Shown: positions 1 through 5,072 of the stretch, piece after piece | Position numbering within the stretch: position 1 is the first letter of the stretch | How the letters are laid out: each line of letters begins with the position of its first letter | Assembly: GCA_019421315.1 (NCBI GenBank) | Contig: JAHZFN010000002.1 | Coordinates: 17,603 to 22,886 of the forward strand | DNA from: Peptococcaceae bacterium | GTDB taxonomy: Bacteria > Bacillota > Dehalobacteriia > UBA4068 > UBA4997 | Direction: 5' to 3' | Length of the DNA stretch: 5,284 nucleotides | The notes under the pieces: generated by a model | Seen by the model: the letters and a program-made list of their open reading frames with translations, nothing else | Database searches by the model: none | What the model was told of the DNA's origin: nothing | Translations under genes and position numbers: made by a program

Positions 1-8
1 CAATTCCG

Positions 9-1355
9 TCAGCGGTTGATAATTTCTTTAATTTCGTTGACGGTTTTCTCCAGATTATAGTCGTTTTCCAAACCGCTTTGGATTTTTTTGCAGCCGTGCA
101 AAACCGTCGTATGATCCCTGCCGCCGAAATCCTTGCCGATGTCGGAAAGGCTCATGTTCAGCATATTCTGGCAGAGGAACATGGCAATATGCCTGGGGTG
201 GGTAATGCTTTGATCCCGCCGCTTGGACTCCAAATCCGTCGCTTTCAGATGATAATATTCGGCGACAGTCTTTTTAATCAATTCCGAAGAAAGCGCCTGC
301 TTTTTGTTGCCGCTGACTAAACCCTGCAAAACCTCGTTGCAAAGAGCCAGATTGACAACGCCGCTGTTGACCAAAGACGCATAATATTTAACTCTGTTAA
401 GCGCCCCCTCCAGCTCGCGGATATTGGAAGGAACGTTGGTTGCGATGAACTCGATGGAGTCGTTGGTGATATTGATACCGTCCTGCTTTGCCTTATACTG
501 CAAAATCGCCATTCTGGTTTCCAGATCGGGCGGCTGAATATCCACCGTCAAGCCCGCCTCAAAACGAGAGCGCAGACGCTCCTCCAATGTGGAGATTTCC
601 TTGGGCGGACGGTCGGAGCTGATGACAATCTGCTTGTTTTTTTCAAAAAGCGCATTGAAGGTATGGAAAAAGGTTTCCTGAAAACCCTCTTTGCCCGAAA
701 GGAACTGAATATCGTCAATCATCAGTATATCGACACTGCGGTAACGGTTGTTAAACTGCTGCAAATTGTTTTTGGCAAGATACGTTACATATTCATTGGT
801 AAAGGTCTCCGTCGAAGTGTAAACAATCTTGCAGTTGGGGTTGGCACGCAGAACCTTATGCCCGATGGCGTGCATAAGATGGGTTTTGCCCAAGCCCGAA
901 TTACCGTACAAAAAAAGCGGATTATAGCTTTGCGCCGGGTGCTCTGCCACATTCATCGCCGCTGCATGGGCAAAACGGTTGTTGTTGCCCACCACATATG
1001 TATCAAATGTATAGCGGGGGTTGAACTTCATGGAGCCGTTTGCAGGGGCAGGCGCAGGGGCGGTCTGCGGCTTCGGCGCCAAGGCTTCGTTGGCGTCGGC
1101 GGCATCCTTGATGGTCTGTTCGTCCACAAAGGTAACCTGCACATCGTCGCCCGTCAGCCGCAGCATGGCGTCCTTGATTTTGTCACTGTACATATCCTCC
1201 ATCCAGTCCGCCTGCATGGGCGACGGCACCTTGAAATAAAGTGTGTCCCCCTGGCGTTCCACATCCGTAACGGTAAAAAACCATCTGGCAATTTTGCTTT
1301 CCGGGATGGTTTCCCGCAGAATATCAATCATTCTGTCCCAATATTCAAATTTCAT
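9..1355 (-). CDS. dnaA: Chromosomal replication initiator protein DnaA
   Basis: DnaA is the AAA+ ATPase that binds oriC boxes, oligomerises and opens the duplex for helicase loading. The 448-residue protein is full length for the family. Domain I is about residues 1-80, followed by a Pro/Ala-rich linker near 90-108. The AAA+ domain III shows Walker A GNSGLGKT (151-158), Walker B LMIDDIQ (211-217), sensor 1 around ISSDRP (245-250), the Arg-finger segment RLRSRF (R264) and sensor 2 NIRELEGAL (R313). DNA-binding domain IV (about 356-448) carries the DnaA signature GGRDHTTVLHGCKKI (411-425), and R380 lies in the KRR stretch that contacts the minor groove in E. coli DnaA. The ATG at 1355-1353 is preceded by a purine-rich SD (GAAGGGA, complement of 1367-1373) 11 nt away. 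The gene diverges from rpmH across the box cluster; dnaN would be expected beyond the left edge. No key residue is missing. Confidence 0.99.
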   Translation of the reverse strand: MKFEYWDRMIDILRETIPESKIARWFFTVTDVERQGDTLYFKVPSPMQADWMEDMYSDKIKDAMLRLTGDDVQVTFVDEQTIKDAADANEALAPKPQTAPAPAPANGSMKFNPRYTFDTYVVGNNNRFAHAAAMNVAEHPAQSYNPLFLYGNSGLGKTHLMHAIGHKVLRANPNCKIVYTSTETFTNEYVTYLAKNNLQQFNNRYRSVDILMIDDIQFLSGKEGFQETFFHTFNALFEKNKQIVISSDRPPKEISTLEERLRSRFEAGLTVDIQPPDLETRMAILQYKAKQDGINITNDSIEFIATNVPSNIRELEGALNRVKYYASLVNSGVVNLALCNEVLQGLVSGNKKQALSSELIKKTVAEYYHLKATDLESKRRDQSITHPRHIAMFLCQNMLNMSLSDIGKDFGGRDHTTVLHGCKKIQSGLENDYNLEKTVNEIKEIINR

Positions 1356-1823
1356 GCTTTCTCTCTTCCCTTCATAAAAAAAACCCTTGAACGGTTTTGC
1401 CTTGCCGAAACGCGCCTCTCGAAATTTTCGTCAAATTCAGCAAAAAATATTTTCCGAATTACATTTTTCGATTAATTTTTTTGATAAAAACTTTTTTTAT
1501 TTTTTAAGCAAAGCTCTTAATCAAATTCTTTAATCAAAAATCAAACCGCCGCTTCTCTTGTCAACCGTTCTTTGCCGCCGTCCCAAACAAGGCGGCCTTC
1601 AAAAAAAATCTTCCCTAAATATTAATTTGTTATTAATTTGTTCCGTTTGCCATCAGAAAAAACAAACGAAAATTCACTCGCACAACCCACTTACCGCATT
1701 TTGCACCGCTGTTTTTCCGCCCTCAACACTTTTTTGCCAACCTGAAACCGACTTCCGAACTCGGCAAAACCAAGACTGAATAAAACGATTTTTTACGGCT
1801 TTCCCCAATATATGCTTAATAGT
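1356..1823. other. AT-rich dnaA-proximal part of the origin spacer, no gene
   Basis: This stretch holds no credible gene; the plus-strand ORFs crossing it have no homology-like features or SD. Much of 1440-1545 and 1590-1660 is A/T runs. Two short tandem repeats stand out: TTAATCAAA at 1517-1525 and 1530-1538 (13-bp period), and ATTAATTTGTT at 1621-1631 and 1632-1642 (perfect 11-bp tandem copies). The dnaA leader and promoter must lie here on the minus strand. A TTGACA is present as the complement of 1559-1564, but I see no good -10 at standard spacing, so the dnaA promoter is not assigned. The A/T-rich repeats could be an unwinding element, which is inference only. Confidence 0.6.
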
Positions 1824-1843
1824 TTTTCAACAGGCTTATCCCC

Positions 1844-1874
1844 AACGGGCAGCGTCTGCCAAAAGCCCGTTTTT
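1844..1874 (+). repeat. Terminator-like hairpin inside oriC
   Basis: AACGGGC (1844-1850) pairs perfectly with GCCCGTT (1865-1871), giving a 7-bp stem with a 14-nt loop followed by a run of Ts to 1874. The loop includes CGTCTGCC; a competing smaller hairpin, GGCAG (1848-1852) with CTGCC (1856-1860), uses part of the same bases. It could end plus-strand transcription entering the origin, but the long loop and short T run make that uncertain. It overlaps the last base of the DnaA box at 1836-1844. Confidence 0.4.
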
Positions 1875-1957
1875 ATCAAAATAATTCTGTTTTTGTCCAA
1901 ACTTATCCACAAACCTGTGGAAAACATGGGGATATTATTGCAAAAAAGCCGCAAAAA

Positions 1958-1987
1958 GGCAGACGGACCATGCGTCGAGCGTCTGCC
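1958..1987. repeat. GC-rich inverted repeat between DnaA boxes
   Basis: GGCAGACG (1958-1965) and CGTCTGCC (1980-1987) form a perfect 8-bp inverted repeat around a 14-nt centre. One base later begins the minus-strand DnaA box 1989-1997. The right arm with its flank, AGCGTCTGCC (1978-1987), recurs exactly at 1851-1860. In otherwise AT-rich origin DNA this could be a protein-binding site or a structural spacer; its role is unknown. Confidence 0.6.
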
Positions 1988-2085
1988 CTGTGGAAAAATA
2001 TCGGTGTTATTGATATAATACCATTATTTTTCCACAAAATCAAGTGTTATATTTTGATAAACCTATGGTTTTGGCGGCAAAAACC

Positions 2086-2119
2086 TTGACAAAAAGTATA
2101 TTTTACAGTATGATATAAT
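2086..2119 (+). promoter_or_regulatory. Sigma-A type promoter of the rpmH-rnpA-yidD-yidC cluster
   Basis: A perfect -35 TTGACA (2086-2091) is followed after exactly 17 bp by TATGAT (2109-2114, 5/6 to TATAAT). A perfect TATAAT also lies at 2114-2119 but at a 22-bp spacing. Transcription would start near 2121, leaving a leader of about 155 nt before rpmH. It lies about 50 bp past the last DnaA box. Such strength fits ribosomal-protein expression. Confidence 0.85.
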
Positions 2120-2228
2120 ATGTCTGTATTATGGATATATTGCAGATTTTCGCTGTTTTTTGATTTTTATTGATTTTGTATGAAAAGGAAAACGACGGCA
2201 AGCTGCTTTCTGCCCGCAGACGAAAAAA

Positions 2229-2246
2229 ATTCATAAATTAATGAAT
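2229..2246 (+). repeat. Small inverted repeat in the rpmH leader
   Basis: ATTCAT (2229-2234) and ATGAAT (2241-2246) flank a 6-nt centre, ending 10 nt before the rpmH SD GAAAGGAG (2257-2264). It could form a weak AT-rich stem near the ribosome site. No known L34 leader motif is recognised, so a regulatory role is speculative. Confidence 0.3.
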
Positions 2247-2275
2247 GAGCATTTGCGAAAGGAGATTTTTTTAAA

Positions 2276-2410
2276 ATGAAAAGAACTTATCAACCCAAAA
2301 ACAGAGTACACAAAAGAGTACACGGCTTCAGAGCCCGCATGGCAACAAAAAACGGCCGCAAAGTTTTGGCAAGACGCCGCGCCAAAGGCCGCAAAGTTTT
2401 GTCCGCTTAA
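2276..2410 (+). CDS. rpmH: 50S ribosomal protein L34
   Basis: L34 is a small, highly basic protein of the large ribosomal subunit. The 44-residue translation begins MKRTYQPKNR, continues VHGFRARM, and ends with the family hallmark TKNGRKVLARRRAKGRK (residues 24-40) and VLSA. Length and sequence are typical of bacterial L34. The ATG follows the SD GAAAGGAG (2257-2264) by 11 nt. It is the first gene after the strong promoter at 2086-2114 and lies 31 bp before rnpA, the near-universal rpmH-rnpA pairing of bacterial origins. Confidence 0.99.
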   Translation: MKRTYQPKNRVHKRVHGFRARMATKNGRKVLARRRAKGRKVLSA

Positions 2411-2441
2411 TATTCTTTTAGTTTCTTAACAGGAGTTTATT

Positions 2442-2831
2442 ATGCTTAAAAAGTCAGATCGACTCCGCAAAAGACTGGACTTCAAAAGAACTTACAAAAG
2501 GGGCAAAACCGTCAAAAACAGATTTTTTGTTTTGTACTACGCCCCCAACAATTCAGGAACCAGACAAATAGGTTTTTCCGTATCGAAAAAAATCGGCAAG
2601 GCAGTTGTCCGCAACCGAGTTAAGCGGAAGCTGCGCGAGGCTTGCAGGCTTAATCTGGAGCTTTTTCCCGTGGGCTACAACTACATTTTTATTGCCCGCA
2701 GTCCTTTGCAGTATGCAAAGTTTGACGAGATTGAAAAAATGACCAAGGTTACCCTTTTTGACCTGAAGCTGAAGCCGAGAAACGCCAAAAACAGCCGCCC
2801 CAAAGCCTGCGGCGGCAAGGAAAAAAATTGA
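2442..2831 (+). CDS. rnpA: Ribonuclease P protein component
   Basis: RnpA is the basic protein cofactor of the RNase P ribozyme, which matures tRNA 5' ends. It binds the pre-tRNA leader and assists the catalytic RNA. The 129-residue protein has the expected N-terminal LKKSDRLRKRLDF segment, the FSVSKKIGKAVVRNRVKRKLREA region (residues 45-67) with the conserved RNR motif (R57-N58-R59), and the central YIFIAR strand (81-86). The C-terminal end, about 112-129, is a Lys/Arg/Gly-rich tail. The start has an AGGAG SD at 2431-2435, 6 nt before the ATG. It sits 31 bp after rpmH and 22 bp before yidD, so it is almost certainly cotranscribed with both. No abnormality is seen. Confidence 0.98.
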   Translation: MLKKSDRLRKRLDFKRTYKRGKTVKNRFFVLYYAPNNSGTRQIGFSVSKKIGKAVVRNRVKRKLREACRLNLELFPVGYNYIFIARSPLQYAKFDEIEKMTKVTLFDLKLKPRNAKNSRPKACGGKEKN

Positions 2832-2853
2832 GGAGACGCCACGAAAGGTTGCC

Positions 2854-3063
2854 ATGAAAAAAATATTCATTCTTTTAATCAAATTTTACCGCAAGTTCAT
2901 TTCGCCTGTATTGGGTCCCCGCTGTCGTTTTTATCCCAGCTGCTCCCAATACGCCCTGGAGGCTGTCAGCAAATACGGTGCGCTGAAAGGCGGCTGGATG
3001 AGCGTTAAGAGAATTTGCCGCTGCAACCCGTGGAATCCCGGCGGATATGATCCTGTAAAATAG
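2854..3063 (+). CDS. yidD: Membrane protein insertion efficiency factor YidD
   Basis: YidD is a small inner-face membrane-associated protein that aids insertion of membrane proteins, acting near YidC and the Sec translocon. The 69-residue protein shows an N-terminal amphipathic helix (residues 1-18, MKKIFILLIKFYRKFISP). The family hallmarks follow: RCRFYPSCSQYA (23-34) and CRCNPWNPGGYDPV (55-68), including the conserved cysteines C24, C30 and C57. Length is normal for shorter YidD forms. The ATG at 2854 has a modest SD (GAAAGG, 2843-2848) close by and a stronger AGGAG at 2831-2835 that overlaps the rnpA stop and is rather far (18 nt). Translation may be coupled to rnpA. The next gene is yidC, the usual partner. 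Confidence 0.97.
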   Translation: MKKIFILLIKFYRKFISPVLGPRCRFYPSCSQYALEAVSKYGALKGGWMSVKRICRCNPWNPGGYDPVK

Positions 3064-3069
3064 TGGAAC

Positions 3070-3116
3070 AGGAGGTGAAACCCAAGCCGTAAAACGGTTT
3101 CGGGTAACTACTATTG
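3070..3116 (+). promoter_or_regulatory. yidC ribosome-binding region with SD, hairpin and TTG start
   Basis: The strongest SD before yidC is AGGAGG (3070-3075). The only canonical start codon open to the yidC frame is TTG at 3114-3116, 38 nt further on, because in-frame TAA stops occur at 3090-3092 and 3105-3107. Between them is a hairpin: ACCCAAGCCGT (3080-3090) pairs with ACGGTTT plus GGGT (3094-3100, 3102-3105), with loop AAA, one G-U pair and one bulged C (3101). Folding removes 26 nt and brings SD and TTG within an effective 12 nt. A hairpin-bridged SD of this kind is known for phage T4 gene 38. Function here is inferred from sequence alone. Confidence 0.6.
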
Positions 3117-3884
3117 ACTACCTTTGTCGGTACTTGCGTCGAAAAGATATTTGAGCTTACGCAGGCCATAGGCTTTCCCAGCTATGCCGCAGCGATTGTT
3201 ATCATAACGATTATCATCAAGCTGATACTTTTCCCGCTGAACCAAAAACAAATTAAATCTACGAAAAATATGCAGGTTATTCAGCCCCAGGTTATGGAGC
3301 TCAATAAAAAATACGCCAATAACCCGCAGAAAAAATCCGAAGAGTTGATGAAGCTTTACAAAGAGTACAACATCAACCCCATGGCAGGCTGCCTGCCGCT
3401 GCTTATCCAATTACCGATTATCATGATTTTGTACCGCGGTTTGCTGAACTTCACACCGGCAAACCCCGACCTTTACACATTGTTCGGCGTTATCCCCCTG
3501 GGCGACCCGCCGTCAGGTCTGGTTATCCCGGTAATCGTTGCATTGGGTACATTTTTGCAGAGCTTTACTTCGATGGGTATCCCCAAAGAATCCATGCAAA
3601 AATCCATGATCATCGTTATGCCTTTGATGATTGGGTATATGGCAACAAAATTCCAAGTTTTCATTTGCCTGTACTGGTTTACTTTCTCCATCCTCGGTGT
3701 AATTCAGCAAATTATTGTCAACCGCGGCTTAACTCCCCAGTCCGGAGCTGTCAGAAAAGAAAAACAAGCGGCTGAAAAAACAGGCGAAAAAGACGGCAAG
3801 CAAGCCGAACAAATCGCCGAAAAAACCGAAAAACAATCTCAAAAAGGCAAAAAGAACACAAATACCAGCAAAAAGAAAAAATAA
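3114..3884 (+). CDS. yidC: Membrane protein insertase YidC (Oxa1/SpoIIIJ family)
   Basis: YidC inserts and folds membrane proteins, alone or with SecYEG. The 256-residue protein is the short Gram-positive form, lacking the large periplasmic P1 domain of E. coli YidC. Likely membrane segments are 24-41 (with K36 at the position of the conserved hydrophilic groove Arg/Lys), 97-113, 136-152, 165-178 and 182-201. The cytoplasmic hairpin NQKQIKSTKNMQVIQPQ...INPMAGCLPLLIQLP (43-101) is highly characteristic. Residues about 205-256 form a Lys-rich hydrophilic tail, as in ribosome-contacting YidC2/Oxa1 tails. No lipobox signal precedes segment 1, unlike Bacillus SpoIIIJ; C8 is too near the N-terminus for one. 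The start is TTG at 3114, the only standard start between an in-frame stop (3105) and the first segment, but it has no close SD. It lies 50 bp after yidD and 119 bp before jag. Confidence 0.96.
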   Translation: MTTFVGTCVEKIFELTQAIGFPSYAAAIVIITIIIKLILFPLNQKQIKSTKNMQVIQPQVMELNKKYANNPQKKSEELMKLYKEYNINPMAGCLPLLIQLPIIMILYRGLLNFTPANPDLYTLFGVIPLGDPPSGLVIPVIVALGTFLQSFTSMGIPKESMQKSMIIVMPLMIGYMATKFQVFICLYWFTFSILGVIQQIIVNRGLTPQSGAVRKEKQAAEKTGEKDGKQAEQIAEKTEKQSQKGKKNTNTSKKKK

Positions 3885-4003
3885 TAATTAAAAAATCAAA
3901 TGTCAACATACATATTTATATAATATTTACAGCAGAATTTTGTTTTTTAATTTTTTGTTTATAAACAATTTTTTCCGATTGTGCCAAAGGAGGCAAAGCG
4001 AAT
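3885..4003 (+). promoter_or_regulatory. yidC-jag spacer: -10-like element and perfect palindrome
   Basis: This AT-rich gap has no terminator-like hairpin, so readthrough from yidC is expected. A perfect TATAAT occurs at 3919-3924, but no TTGACA-like hexamer lies 15-19 bp upstream, so an internal jag promoter is only possible. At 3955-3968 is a perfect 14-bp palindrome, TTGTTTATAAACAA, ending 17 bp before the jag SD. It contains the same GTTTA and TAAAC half-sites that cluster upstream of the regulator gene near 5072-5170, so it may be an operator for that regulator. Confidence 0.35.
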
Positions 4004-4723
4004 ATGAAAAGTGTGGAAAAAAGCGCCAAAACCGTCGATTTGGCTGTTGCCCTCGCCTGTGAGGAACTGGGCATTGCCAGAGAAGACGCCGAATACGAAG
4101 TGCTTGATCCCGGTTCCAAAGGCGTTTTGGGGCTTTTCGGCGGCAAAGACGCCGTTGTCCGCGTGACATTGCCCGACAACCCCGGCGAAGACGCCGTTAG
4201 ATTCCTGGAACCAATTTTTGAAAAATTAAAGGTTCATCCCACCCACAGCATAGCAGAAAAAGACGGTTCCCTTTGGATCTCTTTTTCCGGCGAACGCCTG
4301 GGCGCCATTATCGGCCGCCGCGGCGAAACCCTGGACGCCCTGCAATATCTGACAAACCTGGCTGTCAACCGCCAGTTTGAAGAAAAAACCAGAATTATCC
4401 TGGATGTTGAAGGCTACCGCCAAAGCCGTGAAGAAACCCTGTCCAACCTTGCCAGAAAAATGGCTGACAAAGTTCGCCGCACCGGCAAGGACGTTATGCT
4501 GGAACCCATGAGTCCCCACGAAAGACGCATCATCCACATTGCCCTGCAGGACGAAAAAGGTATCAAAACTTTCAGCCTGGGCGAAGAACCCTACCGCAAA
4601 GTCGTTATCAAAAAAAGCTACAATAACGAACGGGGCGAAAGAGGCGATCGGGGCGACCGAAACGACAGAAGAAATGACAGAAGAAGCGACCGCAGCGAAA
4701 GAGAACGCCACGAACAGCAATAA
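4004..4723 (+). CDS. jag: RNA-binding protein Jag/KhpB (Jag_N-KH-R3H)
   Basis: Jag (KhpB/EloR) is a cytoplasmic RNA-binding protein that, with KhpA, influences cell elongation and division in streptococci and is usually encoded beside yidC. The 239-residue protein shows a Jag_N domain (about 1-55) with the signature KGVLGLFGGKDAVVRV (39-54). A KH domain (about 65-140) follows with the GxxG loop G104-R-R-G107 in LGAIIGRRGETLDALQYL. The R3H domain (about 141-205) has R174xxxH178 in ERRIIHIAL. Residues 210-236 are an Arg/Asp-rich low-complexity tail (RGDRGDRNDRRNDRRSDR). The ATG has a strong SD, AAAGGAGG (3986-3993), 10 nt upstream. It is the last gene of the cluster: a strong terminator follows, whereas mnmE and mnmG follow jag in many Bacillota. 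Gene name khpB is an equal synonym. Confidence 0.97.
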   Translation: MKSVEKSAKTVDLAVALACEELGIAREDAEYEVLDPGSKGVLGLFGGKDAVVRVTLPDNPGEDAVRFLEPIFEKLKVHPTHSIAEKDGSLWISFSGERLGAIIGRRGETLDALQYLTNLAVNRQFEEKTRIILDVEGYRQSREETLSNLARKMADKVRRTGKDVMLEPMSPHERRIIHIALQDEKGIKTFSLGEEPYRKVVIKKSYNNERGERGDRGDRNDRRNDRRSDRSERERHEQQ

Positions 4724-4775
4724 GGCAAAACAGCAGTCGTTTTTATCTGCTTAATTCATTAAATTTAACAACAGC

Positions 4776-4811
4776 AAACGCTTATGATACTTTGTATCAT
4801 AAGCGTTTTTT
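4776..4811 (+). terminator. Intrinsic terminator after jag
   Basis: AAACGCTTATGATAC (4776-4790) and GTATCATAAGCGTTT (4794-4808) form a perfect 15-bp stem with a TTT loop, followed directly by a T run (4806-4811) and further T-rich sequence. It lies 52 bp beyond the jag stop. This marks the end of the rpmH-to-jag transcription unit. Confidence 0.93.
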
Positions 4812-4844
4812 ATTTCTATTTTTTATTTCTATTTTTTATTTCTA
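4806..4844 (+). repeat. Three perfect tandem copies of a 13-bp T-rich unit
   Basis: TTTTTTATTTCTA occurs three times head to tail at 4806-4818, 4819-4831 and 4832-4844. The first copy is the T-tract of the jag terminator itself. It looks like a slippage-type expansion of the terminator tail, giving backup U-tracts. Confidence 0.9.
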
Positions 4845-5043
4845 TATCTTATTTTGCTTTTAGCTTCATATTTTAAGCTGCGCCCTTGCGGCGAACAATC
4901 AAAAAAACTCTGCGGCTCGCCTTTTGCCCGCTGATTTCAATTTTCCCGGAACAAAAAAACCTCTGTATCTTCTCTCTGTATCTTCATTATTTTATTTGAA
5001 TTTTATTATATATAATAAAATAATAAAACTTTGGCAAAACCCC
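4845..5043. other. AT-rich gene-free spacer
   Basis: No ORF with an SD or recognisable product is visible on either strand. Small features are a weak stem AGCTT/AAGCT (4862-4866 with 4875-4879), a short CGCC/GGCG stem (4881-4884 with 4890-4893), and an 11-bp direct repeat CTCTGTATCTT at 4961-4971 and 4974-4984 (13-bp period). A perfect AT-only palindrome lies at 5000-5021. No tRNA or recognised small RNA is seen. Confidence 0.55.
5000..5021. repeat. 22-bp perfect AT-only palindrome
   Basis: Positions 5000-5010 are the exact reverse complement of 5011-5021, with no central spacer (core TTATATATAA). It sits 22 bp upstream of the TTGACA at 5044. It could act as an upstream element, a cruciform-prone site or a protein site, but such sequence can also arise by chance in AT-rich DNA. 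Confidence 0.7.
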
Positions 5044-5072
5044 TTGACAAACCAAGGAAAATATAGGAAAAT
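5044..5072 (+). promoter_or_regulatory. Probable promoter of the XRE-type regulator gene
   Basis: A perfect TTGACA (5044-5049) is followed after 17 bp by GAAAAT (5067-5072), a 4/6 match to TATAAT. The spacer carries a 9-bp direct repeat, AGGAAAATA, at 5055-5063 and 5065-5073, one helical turn apart. The first inverted half-site pair (5072-5087) begins at the -10, as expected for an autorepressed promoter. A GATAAT at 5133-5138 is an alternative -10 without a good -35. Confidence 0.5.

Larger units (their letters stand above)
1824..2036. other. oriC: Chromosomal origin of replication (oriC), DnaA-box cluster
   Basis: Nine-base matches to the DnaA box TTATCCACA cluster here. They are 1824-1832 (+, TTTTCAACA, 7/9), 1836-1844 (+, TTATCCCCA, 8/9), 1903-1911 (+, TTATCCACA, perfect), 1916-1924 (-, TTTTCCACA, 8/9), 1927-1935 (-, ATATCCCCA, 7/9), 1989-1997 (-, TTTTCCACA, 8/9) and 2028-2036 (+, TTTTCCACA, 8/9). 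The perfect box and its neighbour face each other across 4 bp. Position between divergent dnaA and rpmH matches the upstream (incAB-like) part of the Bacillus subtilis bipartite origin. A second box cluster with the unwinding element may lie between dnaA and dnaN, outside the window. The boxes probably also serve DnaA autoregulation. Confidence 0.9.

Noticed and set aside
383..386. Possible loss of a DNA-contact Arg in DnaA domain IV (THPRH in place of ARPRQ)
   Set aside because: That position varies naturally (Phe in Bacillus subtilis DnaA), and the Arg matching E. coli R399 and the GGRDHTTV helix are retained. Numbers here are residue positions, not bases.
663..1475. Long plus-strand open frame of 270 codons opposite dnaA
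   Set aside because: It is the antisense shadow of dnaA; it has no SD and no recognisable domain, while the opposite strand has every DnaA motif.
1844..1874. Definite intrinsic terminator in oriC
   Set aside because: The stem is only 7 bp with a 14-nt loop and a competing hairpin, and no gene ends just upstream, so it is listed only as terminator-like.
1558..2018. Plus-strand open frames of 73 and 68 codons in the dnaA-rpmH spacer
   Set aside because: They have no SD and cross the DnaA boxes and GC hairpins; the translations look like noncoding sequence.
1356..2275. parS site (consensus TGTTCCACGTGAAACA) near the origin
   Set aside because: No close match was seen on reading the spacer on both strands.
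3075..3116. Programmed ribosome bypass (T4 gene 60 type) from the GTG mini-ORF into yidC
   Set aside because: No matching take-off and landing codons are visible: CCG before the stop does not recur before 3114. A TTG start with a bridged SD is simpler.
4226..4720. Minus-strand open frame of 164 codons opposite jag
   Set aside because: It is a shadow of jag, whose KH and R3H motifs are intact on the plus strand.
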